Made by a program: the position numbers and the translations under genes. From NCBI RefSeq assembly GCF_037975245.1, contig NC_092564.1, positions 610,601-674,600 on the forward strand: a stretch of 64,000 nucleotides of DNA, in the 5' to 3' direction. Every line of letters starts with the position of its first letter. Positions within the stretch are counted from its first letter, which is position 1. The notes beneath the pieces were generated by a model. It saw only the letters and a list, made by a program, of their open reading frames with translations. It had not been told where the DNA came from and made no database searches. Origin of the DNA: Apostichopus japonicus (taxonomy: Eukaryota > Echinodermata > Holothuroidea > Aspidochirotida > Stichopodidae). Positions 1 through 12,400 of this stretch are shown piece after piece.

Positions 1-356
1 TCTTTGAGTAACTGATATATTTCTGGCATCTTTCATAGGCAAACCTCCAAAAGTACTCAATCTGTCCCAACAAATCCATCTTTTTGCTGATCTGTCTCAA
101 TTTTCACAAAAGACCGAATAGTACTCAAATGTTAGTACAAAATGAAAGCAAATTGAATCATAAAACTGAATATAAAACGGGTTGTGTCCTGAGTTTTCAC
201 TTTTAGTAAAGTTCCAATCTTAACAGTTAACACCTACTCAAGGACTGGTGCAATAATGACAATACAAATAACAGACTCCAAGAAGAACCAGTAGTTAACT
301 CCCCTCATCCCAGTCTCGTTGTAATGGCCTTCAAATTTTCTACATGCATTCTTCAG
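1..356 (-). other. 3' untranslated region (start)
   Basis: Sequence after the stop codon on the minus strand. No AATAAA or ATTAAA is visible on the minus strand within it, so the polyadenylation site probably lies beyond position 1. No other gene is seen. Confidence 0.5.
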
Positions 357-449
357 TCAATTCAATCTTGGGAAATCTTCTTGTAAGAGGGCGTGTCTTC
401 TGCAAACTGGACATCTATATTCCCTTTTTTGAAACCACAATTGGATGCA
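357..449 (-). CDS. TTC3-like: Terminal exon: second half of the RING-H2 finger and stop
   Basis: This final coding exon has a TTTGTCTCTATTAG acceptor and enters in phase 0. It encodes CIQLWFQKREYRCPVCRRHA and then LLQEDFPRLN before TGA at 359-357. Together with the previous exon the ligand order is C-x2-C ... C-x-H-x2-H-x2-C ... C-x2-C, a complete RING-H2. The 'CIxLWF' and 'CPVCR' motifs and the short tail LLxEDFP resemble DZIP3 and TTC3, whose RING is also at the extreme C-terminus. RING fingers recruit ubiquitin-charged E2 enzymes, so this exon carries the catalytic function of the protein. Confidence 0.95.
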   Translation of the reverse strand, partial: CIQLWFQKREYRCPVCRRHALLQEDFPRLN

Positions 450-3400
450 CTAATAGAGACAAATTAAACAGATGAATGAAATGTGTTTGATTTCTGTGAT
501 AAACACAGCTGCACAAATATGAGTAAACTCAGCTCTCTGGAACCATTCAACTGATACTTTAGAAAGTTATGTGAAGATACATTATATACATAGAAAGTTA
601 TGTGACTAAACATTACATATATAATATATTAGCTCTGCTCTCTTTTACAAATAAAGCAAACAATGTAGAAAGTATAAAGCAAAGCTTGATTGTAACACAA
701 ATCTAATTTCAGGACTGCCACTATTTCAGTTTTTCCAATAAATAAAGAAAAGGTCCTAATCAGGAGCAGAGGATTCTTATTTACATATTAACACTTCATT
801 TCCATTGCACATTACCAGATCCTGTGACCAACCCATGTTTGATCATCAATATTGCAATGACTTAACTTCGCTGTTTAAAGTCACACAATCAGTAAATCTT
901 GGCACCAAGAGAGTGCCAGCCGAGGCTTACCAGTCAGTGCATACAGCCAAAGCTTACCAGTCAATGCATCTAGGTATCAGGAGAGTGCCAACCAAGGCTT
1001 ACCAGTCAGTGCATCTAGGCACCAGGAGAGTGCAAACCCAGGCTTACCAGTCAGTGCATCTAGGCACCAGGAGAGTGCCAACCCAGGCTTACCAGTCAGT
1101 GCATCTAGGCACCAGGAGAGTGCAAACCCAGGCTTACCAGTCAGTGCATCTAGGCACCAGGAGAGTGCAAACCCAGGCTTACCAGTCAGTGCATCTAGGC
1201 ACCAGGAGAGTTCCAACCAAGGCTTACCAGTCAGTGCATACAGCCAAGGCTTACCAGTCAATGCATCTAGGCACCAGGAGAGTGCAAACCCAGGCTTACC
1301 AGTCAGTGCATCTAGGTATCAGGAGAGTGCAAACTGAGGCTTACCAGTCAGTGCATCTATGTACTAGTAGAGTGCCAACTGAGGCTTACCAGTCAGTGCA
1401 TACAGCCAAGGCTTACCAGTCAATGCATCTAGGCACCAGGAGAGTGCAAACCCAGGCTTACCAGTCAGTGCATCTAGGCACCAGGAGAGTGCAAACCCAG
1501 GCTTACCAGTCAGTGCATCTAGGCACCAGGAGAGTGCCAACCAAGGCTTACCAGTCAGTGCATACAGCCAAGGCTTACCAGTCAGTGCATCAAGGCACCA
1601 GGAGAGTGCAAACCCAGGCTTACCAGTCAGTGCATACAGCCCAGGCTTACCAGTCAGTGCATCTAGGCACCAGGAGAGTGCAAACCCAGGCTTACCAGTC
1701 AGTGCATCTAGGCACCAGGAGAGTGCTAACCAATGCTTACCAGTCAGTGCATACAGCCAAGGCTTACCAGTCAATGCATCTAGGCACCAGGAGAGTGCAA
1801 ACCCAGGCTTACCATTTAGTGAATCTAGGCACCAGGAGAGTGCAAACCCAGGCTTACCAGTCAGTGCATCTAGGCACCAGGAGAGTGCAAACCCAGGCTT
1901 ACCATTCAGTGCATCTAGGCACCAGGAGAGTGCAAAACCCAGGCTTACCAGTCAGTGCATCTAGGCACCAGGAGAGTGCCAACCAAGGCTTACCAGTCAG
2001 TGCATACAGCCAAGGCTTACCAGTCAGTGCATCTAGGCACCAGGAGAGTGCCAACCCAGGCTTACCAGTCAGTGCATCTAGGCACCAGGAGAGTGCAAAC
2101 CCAGGCTTACCAGTCAGTGCATCTAGGCACCAGGAGAGTGCCAACGAAGGCTTACCAGTCAGTGCATACAGCCAAGGCTTACCAGTCAGTGCATCTAGGT
2201 ATCAGGAGAGTGCCAACCAAGACAAGTATGAAGGATCTTATTCCGACAGTATATTGGAATCTTATTTAATGTGCTGGACTGAAGGACTATCACGTGAAAA
2301 TAATATGAACCTTACTTAATTTGCTGGACTGTAAGGATATCACGTGACAATAACTTGCAAGAATCTTGTTTAATGTGCTGAACTGAATGACTATCACTCG
2401 ACAATAATATAGAAGAATCTTATTTCATTTACTGGACTGAAAGAAACAAAGTTTAGCTTCAAACACCAGAAAAGGTTCCACAGCATTTACCAAAGCCAGC
2501 AGGTGATAGGTGAATTAGAATATTGTCATTGCTTTAATATTTACCTACCTTATCATGAAATGTATGGGTCAATTAGAATATTGTCATTGTTTTAATATTT
2601 ACCTACCTCATCATGAAATGTATGTAAGCATTCCAATTCTCGAACCAGTTGGGAGGACTTTATTGAACCCTGACAGATTTTGCAGCAATTTCTATCCTGT
2701 AAATCCTAAATATTCAAATAAAAAAAGCATTATATTCAAAATGCTGTTATATCAATAACATTAAACCATCATCAATATGTTTCTGGAGTATTAAACACTA
2801 CAAATGTTAGTTTACACTGACAGCAACATAGATCATTAATATTAAGCCTGTCAAGATAGTACAAATGCTAACCATCAAGGGTAACCCTGACTTTATATAA
2901 ACTCACAGGCTAATATAATTGTGGGCCTCATCTTTGCAGTATTGATGATTTAAAGAATGTTTTCACCTGCCTCTGTCTTAGAATGTTATCCATCATCACT
3001 CATTCTCTTACATCCTTCTTATCATATTCAATAGTTGCTTGTTGGTAGGCTTTTTTCTTGAATGGTAAATAGGTTCATTATTGCATTAAATATTAGATTT
3101 GATTAAACTGATTATCCCATGTCAAACTAGAAGAACTTTTATGACAGACATAAACTGAAGGGTTTATGTGAGTAAAGTATAATTGGTTAAGAACCAAACT
3201 TTTGTCATGACAATTCTAGGTTGGGTAGTCAGTCATACCTCAATGTTGCTTTTCTGAGTATTCAAACTCATCACCAACACTGAATATCCCACATCATACT
3301 GGAAACAAGCATCTGGTATGAATATTCATAGCTGAATGCTTCCTTCATACCTTAGGCTCATTTGATCAATACTGAATACTAAACCACACCTTAAGATTCA

Positions 3401-6400
3401 CACCCTTGCAGGTAATGACCTCCTTTCTGTAGGATATATGCCATGGAAGTGTGTTCTTTGTTAATGGAAATGCACTTTCTACTGGATAACATATAACTGG
3501 TGATAGCAAGGTGAGAACTGTGCATGATATCCAAAAAAAATTCAAAAGCCAGGTTGTCAGCCCTACTTCCACCACTCTTGATAATTAATTCTACACATTA
3601 TAATCTTTAGTGTTTCACCAATATCGTTACTATGGCCGATAGCTGATATTTCAAGTTCAAACATTGGCTGATACCAATAACAGTAATTGTACTAAAAAAT
3701 GAAACTGTTGCCAAACATTAGGCCATCTATGTGTACAATCCCCTTTCATTTTAACTTGCGTATCGAAAATGACACTATCGATTGTTCATTCATTGATGTT
3801 GTTTCTTACTAGTATTTTATTCTTAGCATGAATTCTGAATTAAGGAATTCTTAATAAAAATCCAAAGGCTTAAAAGCCAAACCCTTCAAGCTGATATGTT
3901 AGACATTGAAAATATCACAGTATGAAGTTAAACTAGACAACCACACTGAACACTTAGACCTAACAATTAGAGAAGGCTGGAAATCTGTACAAATTATGAC
4001 ATCCAACTATGTAGGCCTAATGTTGGTATATTGCTGGAATAACTAACAAGTGGGCTAGCCCTATAGAGTTGCGGTACTGTTGTTTAATGCTTCGAGCACA
4101 GCACAGAGTGAGTATGATGTAGAACCATATACAATTTATACACGATGACAATATTTGTTGATGTTTGTTCGGAAGGATGTTTGTTGACCATTTCCAGACA
4201 TGATTCTATTGCATTTAGCTGATTTTATACTACACAGCAGTGATTGCATGTGCTGCAGTTGTACGTATTTAGCCTATTTTAGTTGGCCAACTCCAATGAA
4301 ACCATAAATGGAAGCTGGGCAATGATTGGTTGATTTCTACATCTTGCAATGGCCTTATTGAAGTGCTTGTAAACAAAATCTATCTATGTTTGTCAATAGT
4401 TTGTGCAAAGACTCAAAACATTTTTGAATGTCCGTCTATTGAAAGACAAAGTGAGAGGTATGGGTAATGGCCCAAGGCTACCGTCATTGTGGTAAATTCC
4501 TGTTAAACATTTGTACTCTAAAATGAGCTGGCTTCCTGGGCAAATCATACAGAGCCCTAAACAGTTATGAGAATCCACATGTTCTAGCGTGTGCTCGTAT
4601 AGCCTTCTACACTAACTACACTAAGCACATATCCTTCATGAATAGCAGTGCATGGGCCGACCACTAATAAGCATTCTTTCTATATTTTAATCATTTAAAA
4701 CCACTGTGGCAGGGCCAGATGATCACCAGGAAGGACAATGATGGGGATTGGATGATGGGGGAATGGATGTTGATGGGCGAGGGATGTTGAGGGGGGATGG
4801 ATGGTGACGGGGTGAGGGATGTTGAGGGGGGATGGATGGTGACGGGGCGAGGGATGTTGAGGGGGGATGGATGTTGAGGGGTGTTGAGGGATGCTGAGGG
4901 GCAAGGGATGTTGAGGGGGGATGGATGTTGAGGGGCGAGGGATGTTGAGGGGGGATGGATGGTGACGGGGAGGGATCATGAGCATCAAAACATCTAATAA
5001 TCTAAATAATTTGTAATTAACTACAGACAACTTGTTTGCATCATACTAATAAAATCTAACATTGTAAGATCATTTCAGGACACTACTGCTCAAATAAAAT
5101 GGCTTCAAATTGAATGCCTTTAATTACGAAATATTTCTATCGATATCATCAAATTGGTGTAAGTTGATCAATTAGAGTAGCACATCCATGGAAAACAAAG
5201 TGAAGTCAACTTAAAAATCACAAGTATTTTGTGTTTACAAGAGACAATTTCAATGAGAATGCAGTAATCTCCCTCTTTTCAAAAAGAAAGACATTTTAAT
5301 TTCAAAAATCAAATAAGTTGATGCCCCTTCTTCAGTACACACAAACTTCTGTTGGCAAAATTTGCACAATACACAGGATTTGTACTGGAATTATTAAAAT
5401 TTGTAGTTTGAGAGGATCTATTTACCTTATCATCGTTTTCTTGTACGGTGCCAATATTTTTAAGAAACATTGAAACTTCAAAAATGACCTGAGTCATGGA
5501 GATACCAGCCAACGTCCCTCCGTGTGTCTTGCGAACCTGAATTATGCCATCTATAATATCCTTTCTGCATGATGGAAAAGAAACAATCACTTTACATCAT
5601 CATTGACTAGCTCTGGAATCAGTGGCTGTTATTTATCAGACAAATAAACAGAAACAATATTATCACAAGACTGGCAACAATACAATGGCAGTAATTCAGA
5701 AGAAAACACCTGTCTTAAATGTCAAAGTACTGCCTATATTGCTTATTTTCTGTTAACATGGGTAACAGAATTCATAGGATATGGATAAGCATTCTTTGTC
5801 TGCATTTCAGCACAGGCTTCAAGGGCCAACATTAAAAACATAAAATAAACTTTTCAAAAGCTTGTCATGGATGTACACAAAGGCTTTCAGACTTTTTCCC
5901 ACCCTGGATCCAACCCACCTTGACCACCTCAATGTGCTCAGAATCTTTTGCCAGCCTGTACTCCACCCATCTTGACCACCTCCATGTGCTCACTCTCTTT
6001 ACCCACCCTGAGCTCAACCCACCTTGACCACCTCAATATGCTCAGACCCTGTTCCCACCTTGACCACCTCAATGTGTGCTCAGAATCTTTTGCCACCTGT
6101 ACTCAACCCACCTTGACCACCTCAATATGCTCAGACCCTGTTCCCACCTTGACCACCTCAATGTGTGCTCAGAATCTTTTGCCACCTGTACTCAACCCAC
6201 CTTGACCACCTCAATATGCTCAGACCCTGTTCCCACCTTGACCACCTCAATGTGTGCTCAGAATCTTTTGCCACCTGTACTCAACCCACCTTGACCACCT
6301 CAATATGCTCAGACCCTGTTCCCACCTTGACCACCTCAATGTGTGCTCAGAATCTTTTGCCACCTGTACTCAATCCACCTTGACCACCTCAATGTGCTCA

Positions 6401-9400
6401 GACCCTTTTCCCACCTTGACCACCTCAATGTGTGCTCAGAATCTTTTGCCACGTGTACTCAACCCACCTTGACCACCTCAATGTGCTCAGACCCTGTTCC
6501 CACCTTGACCACCTCAATATGCTCAGACCCTGTTCCCACCTTGACCACCTCAATGTGCTCAGACCCTTTTCCCATTTGACCACCTTGATGTGCTCCATCT
6601 CTAATATTTACAAACAATAAATTTATAAAAACCTAAAGTTGACCCACTTTTTTTTTTGTGGAAAAGTTTCCGACATTTTTTTGAGTAATTTTGGCAAGAG
6701 GTTTCCCTTGGGAGCAGTTCTTGGTTCTTCTTCAGCTTCTTGATGATCCTGTCTTGCATTTAGTTTACAGGCCACACCCTTTGATCTTTCTTGTCTGGTA
6801 TCATTCTGAGATGTAAGGATGACTGTTGCTTCTGATATGATGATAGCATATGGTACTTTGTCAAGCTGTCCACGATGATTCGCACGTACCTTCAAGATGG
6901 CACTAGTCAGGGATAATCTGATGAAAGTATGCAAAATGAATAAATATGAGCATAAACAATATCTAAACATTAAAATCATATCATGTGTGGTGTCATCGTT
7001 CTCATCCTTGAAAAGAAATGATCCAAACAGCTGGTTTTAATGGCAAATCAGGAGAGCTGTAGAACAACATATGCTAATAAGATACTGGCTGGAAGGATCA
7101 GGATGGCAGTAGACTAATATATGCTACTAAGATATCAGCTGGAAGGATCAGGATGGCAGTAGACCTATATATGCTACAAAGATACTAGCTGGTAGGATCA
7201 GGATGGCTGTAGACCAATATATGCTACTAAGATACTGGCTGGAAGGATCAGGATGGCAGTAGACCTATATATGCTACAAAGATACTAGCTGGTAGGATCA
7301 GGATGGCTGTAGAACAACAAATGCTACTAAGATACTGGCTGGAAGGATCAGGATGGCTGTAGACCAATATATGCTACTAAGATACTGGCTGGAAGGATCA
7401 GGATAGCTGTAGACCAATATATCCTACAAAGATACTAGCTGGAAGGATCAGGATGGCAGTAGACCAATACATGCTACTAAGATACTAGCTGGAAGGATCA
7501 GGATGGCAGTAGACCAATATATGCTACTAAGATACTGGCTGGAAGGATCAGGATAGCTGTAGACCAATATATGCTACTAAGATACCAGCTGGAAGGATCA
7601 GGATGGCAGTAGACCAATATATGCTACTAAGATACTGGCTGGAAGGATCAGGATAGCTGTAGACCAATATATGCTACTAAGATACTGGCTGGAAGGATCA
7701 GGATGGCTGTAGACCAATATATGCTACAAAGATACTAGCTGGAAGGATCAGGATGGCAGTAGACCAATATATGCTACTAAGATACTGGCTGGAAGGATCA
7801 GGATAGCTGTAGACCAATATATCCTACAAAGATACTAGCTGGAAGGATCAGGATGGCAGTAGACCAATATATGCTACTAAGATACTAGCTGGTAGGATCA
7901 GGATGGCAGTAGACCAATATATGCTACAAAGATACTAGCTGGAAGGATCAGGATGGCTGTAGACCAATATATGCTACTAAGATACTGGCTGGATCAGGAT
8001 GGCAGTAGACCAATATATGCTACAAAGATACTAGCTGGAAGGATCAGGATGGCAGTAGACCAATATATGCTACTAAGATACTGGCTGGAAGGATCAGGAT
8101 AGTAGTAGACCAATATATGCTACTAAGATACTGGCTGGAAGGATCAGGATGGCAGTAGACCAATATATGCTACAAAGATACTAGCTGGAAGGATCAGGAT
8201 CGCTGTAGACCAATATATCCTACAAAGATACTAGCTGGAAGGATCAGGATGGCAGTAGACCAATATATGCTACAAAGATACTGGCTGGAAGGATCAGGAT
8301 AGCTGTAGACCAATATATGCTACTAAGATACTGGCTGGAAGGATCAGGATAGCTGTAGACCAATATATCCTACAAAGATACTAGCTGAAAGGATCAGGAT
8401 GGCAGTAGACCAATATATGCCACTAAGATACTAGCTGGTAGGATCAGGATGGCTGTAGACCAATATATGCCACTAAGATACTAGCTGGAAGGATCAGGAT
8501 GGCTGTAGACCAATATATGCTACTAAGATACTGGCTGGAAGGATCAGGATGGCAGTAGACCAATATATGCTACAAAGATACTAGCTGGAAGGATCAGGAT
8601 GGCAGTAGACCAATATATGCTACTAAGATACTGGCTGGAAGGATCAGGATAGCAGTAGACCAATATATGCCACAAAGATACTAGCTGGAAGGATCAGGAT
8701 GGCAGTAGACCAATATATGCTACTAAGATACTGGCTGGAAGGATCAGGATGGCTGTAGACCTATATATGCTACAAAGATACTGGCTGGAAGGATCAGGAT
8801 GGCAGTAGACCAATATATGCTACTAAGATACTGGCTGGAAGGATCAGGATAGTAGTAGACCAATATATGCTACTAAGATACTGGCTGGAAGGATCAGGAT
8901 GGCAGTAGACCAATATATGCTACAAAGATACTAGCTGGAAGGATCAGGATGGCAGTAGACCAATATATGCTACTAAGATACTAGCTGGAAGGATCAGGAT
9001 GGCTGTAGACCAATATATGCTACTAAGATACTGGCTGGAAGGATCAGGATGGCAGTAGACCTATATATGCTACAAAGATACCAGTTGGAAGGATCAGGAT
9101 GGCAGTAGACCAATATATGCTACTAAGATACTGGCTGGAAGGATCAGGATAGTAGTAGACCAATATATGCTACTAAGATACTGGCTGGAAGGATCGGGAT
9201 GGCTGTAGACCAATATATGCTACTAAGATACTGGCTGGAAGGATCAGGATGGCAGTAGACCTATATATGCTACAAAGATACTAGCTGGTAGGATCAGGAT
9301 GGCTGTAGAACAACAAATGCTACTAAGATACTGGCTGGAAGGATCAGGATAGCTGTAGACCAATATATCCTACAAAGATACTAGCTGGAAGGATCAGGAT

Positions 9401-12400
9401 GGCAGTAGACCAATATATGCTACTAAGATACTAGCTGGAAGGATCAGGATGGCAGTAGACCAATATATGCTACTAAGATACTGGCTGGAAGGATCAGGAT
9501 AGCTGTAGACCAATATATGCTACTAAGATACCAGCTGGAAGGATCAGGATGGCAGTAGACCAATATATGCTACTAAGATACTGGCTGGAAGGATCAGGAT
9601 AGCTGTAGACCAATATATGCCACTAAGATACTAGCTGGAAGGATCAGGATGGCTGTAGACCAATATATGCTACTAAGATACTAGCTGGAAGGATCAGGAT
9701 GGCAGTAGACCAATATATGCTACTAAGATACTGGCTGGAAGGATCAGGATGGCAGTAGACCTATATATGCTACAAAGATACTAGCTGGTAGGATCAGGAT
9801 GGCTGTAGAACAACAAATGCTACTAAGATACTGGCTGGAAGGATCAGGATGGCAGTAGACCAATATATGCTACTAAGATACCAGTTGGAAGGATCAGGAT
9901 GGCAGTAGACCAATATATGCTACTAAGATACTGGCTGGAATGATCAGGATAGTAGTAGACCAATATATGCTACTAAGATACTGGCTGGAAGGATCGGGAT
10001 GGCTGTAGACCAATATATGCTACTAAGATACTAGCTGGAAGGATCAGGATGGCAGTAGACCAATATATGCTACAAAGATACTAGCTGGAAGGATGAGGAC
10101 GGCTGTAGAACAACAAATGCTACTAAGATACTAGCTGGTAGGATCGGGATGGCTGTAGACCAATATATGCTACTAAGATACTAGCTGGAAGGATCAGGAT
10201 GGCAGTAGACCAATATATGCTACAAAGATACTAGCTGGAAGGATGAGGACGGCTGTAGAACAACAAATGCTACTAAGATACTAGCTGGTAGGATCAGGAT
10301 GACTGTAGACCAACAACCCAGGACACAAGCTAAGTGAAAGGGACTCGATTCCGGCTGAACAAAAAGGGGCTTGACTACAATACTGACATTTCCATATCTG
10401 GTGCAATTGTAAGTATTCTATTTTTCAAAATCGGAAGCTGCATTGAATTCATTGGTTAAAATGATTTTCTTCTATTATTAGAAATAATTCTTGACTAGAG
10501 CAATTTTATGTTTAGCATTGTAAGTTCAAATAACTTCTAAAAACACTTTATCCAGAAATAAGTGTCTGAAATGTTTGTACTTTTTCTGTAGAACATAAGC
10601 TTGGGAGCTTTTTATTTAGAATGTAACCTTAGTGCACAAATTTCATCACTTCAACTTTTGCATAGAGTAGAATTTTTGCAAGGTGATTGCTGTAGGGTAC
10701 AAGTGACATGCAGGTTTAATTAAAGATGGTGCTCAAAGATAAAAAGAAGGGTTCCCATTTTCTTACAACTAAGAAAATGTGTTCCAATGATCACTAAACA
10801 TGGAATCAGAAGACAAGTCAAGGCCTATATGTGTTATCCATACCATGAACAGCATGCCTTTGCTTGCTCTCAACACCAATTGTTAAATTTACCAGCTCCT
10901 CTGAGCTCATTCCCACCCCTACCACTCACCCTACTTGGTCCTGTCAGCCTCTTCTGTCAGGATAAGAACATTTCTACGTTTGCTAGTATTTTTTATTCTT
11001 GTCCTCAAGAAACAAACAGATAAAATGCACAAAATATAATGCCACCCTCCCACTGCAGCTGTAGTTTTCTTTTAATTCATTAAAATGTGTTCAGTAGTAG
11101 ATGCCATTGCAGGATGGATTAAACCCATGTGAATGGCAGTTTGCATAAAAGGATTATAAATTCTACTCTCACCTTGATTCTTCTGGAAACATGTCTGACA
11201 ACTTCTTCAATAAATGGGTCAAAGAAAAGACAGATGGGATAACATCATCCTCTATGGGTGGCCTAGTTGTAGCTACCACCTCCCCACGATCTCTCTTGGG
11301 TGGCCTAGTTGTAGCTACCACCTCCCCACGATCTCTCAAGGAATCTCTCTCATTTTGTTTCTTCTTTCTTTTACCTCCCTTGAAAAGAAAACATGCAAAA
11401 ATACAATAAACTTGAGATGAAATATTAAAGTCAATCAATTTTACAATCTGAGACATCTTCAGTCCCTTCATTTGCAAGTTTTCATCTGATCCCTGCAACA
11501 CAAACTATCTTTACTACAATTTGTTTGATTGATCCCTCCCTATCAAATACTCTATAGCCCCCTAGGTACACACTTATTACTTTTCCAATGTAATTTTCAT
11601 GTTTCAAAATGGTACAAAAGTTTGCTATATTTAACCAAGAAAGATATGATTCTTTAATTTTTTTTAAAAGGACAGAAAGTAATTACATTCAGAGGATATG
11701 TCCCTTTCATTACATATTTAGGTATGATTGATGGTAAAGTACAGAAATGTGTACAAACATTACCAAAATATGAAGACATTAGATTCTTTATGTGAGACAA
11801 AACTATACTTTAATTATCAGGGGCAGCCAAATAGTTGTACCACATATTTCTAGATTTAGGTGAATCCAGTGTATATGAACATCAAATGACTTGGTGAAAG
11901 TCACCCTATGATACATTCTAACACAAATACTGCTTTAATTTGAATTGACAATTCCAAACCAACAGCTTAAAGTTAGAAAATAAAATGCTTTTCAAAAAAG
12001 TTGTTCCAGTCAGGGTTCAATCCCCCTAATTACTTACACTTCTCTGCACCCATACCTCAGCTATCAATCTTGATAAAACCTAGCACCCATACCTCAGCCA
12101 TCAATCTTGATAAAACCTACCGAAGTTAACCATCCACTGCCTCTGTCAGTTGTTCCAGTCAGGGTGCTCTTGCCTCTCTTTTTCCTTTCTGCTCTTGTAA
12201 CTTCCTTCTCAAATGTATCCAGTCCTACATTACTATGGACTGATGCCCTTGCCACCTTTTGGATGTGATTTGGATGAACAACTATTTCTTTTTTTCTTGC
12301 AATGTTTTGTAACGCTGGTGAAATTGGTGGGCCCACCTTTCTATCAAGATTTCTGTAATTATCCTTCTCTGCTGCAGTTGGCCCTAAATCCTGTCTGGGG

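Larger units (their letters stand above)
5565..11172 (-). other. Intron between the two pre-RING domain exons
   Basis: This 5.6-kb phase-2 intron is dominated by the 89-bp and 50-bp arrays, with the possible alternative exon between them. 10310-11172 is unique AT-rich sequence in which I see nothing further; a short plus-strand open frame at 10787-11023 has no support. Confidence 0.75.

Noticed and set aside
805-2319. 504-codon plus-strand open frame of repeated AYQSVHLGTRRVQ-type units
   Set aside because: It is the 45/27-bp array; unit lengths are multiples of three without stops, both strands are open, and there is no unique domain or splice context on the plus strand.
4393-4578. CMIC motif in a minus-strand open frame, considered as the first half of the RING
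   Set aside because: No following Cys-x-His-x2-His pattern; the real RING first half is at 2705-2607.
895-10306. CRISPR-like appearance of the tandem arrays
   Set aside because: Units are contiguous with no unique spacers, the DNA is eukaryotic, and no cas genes are present.
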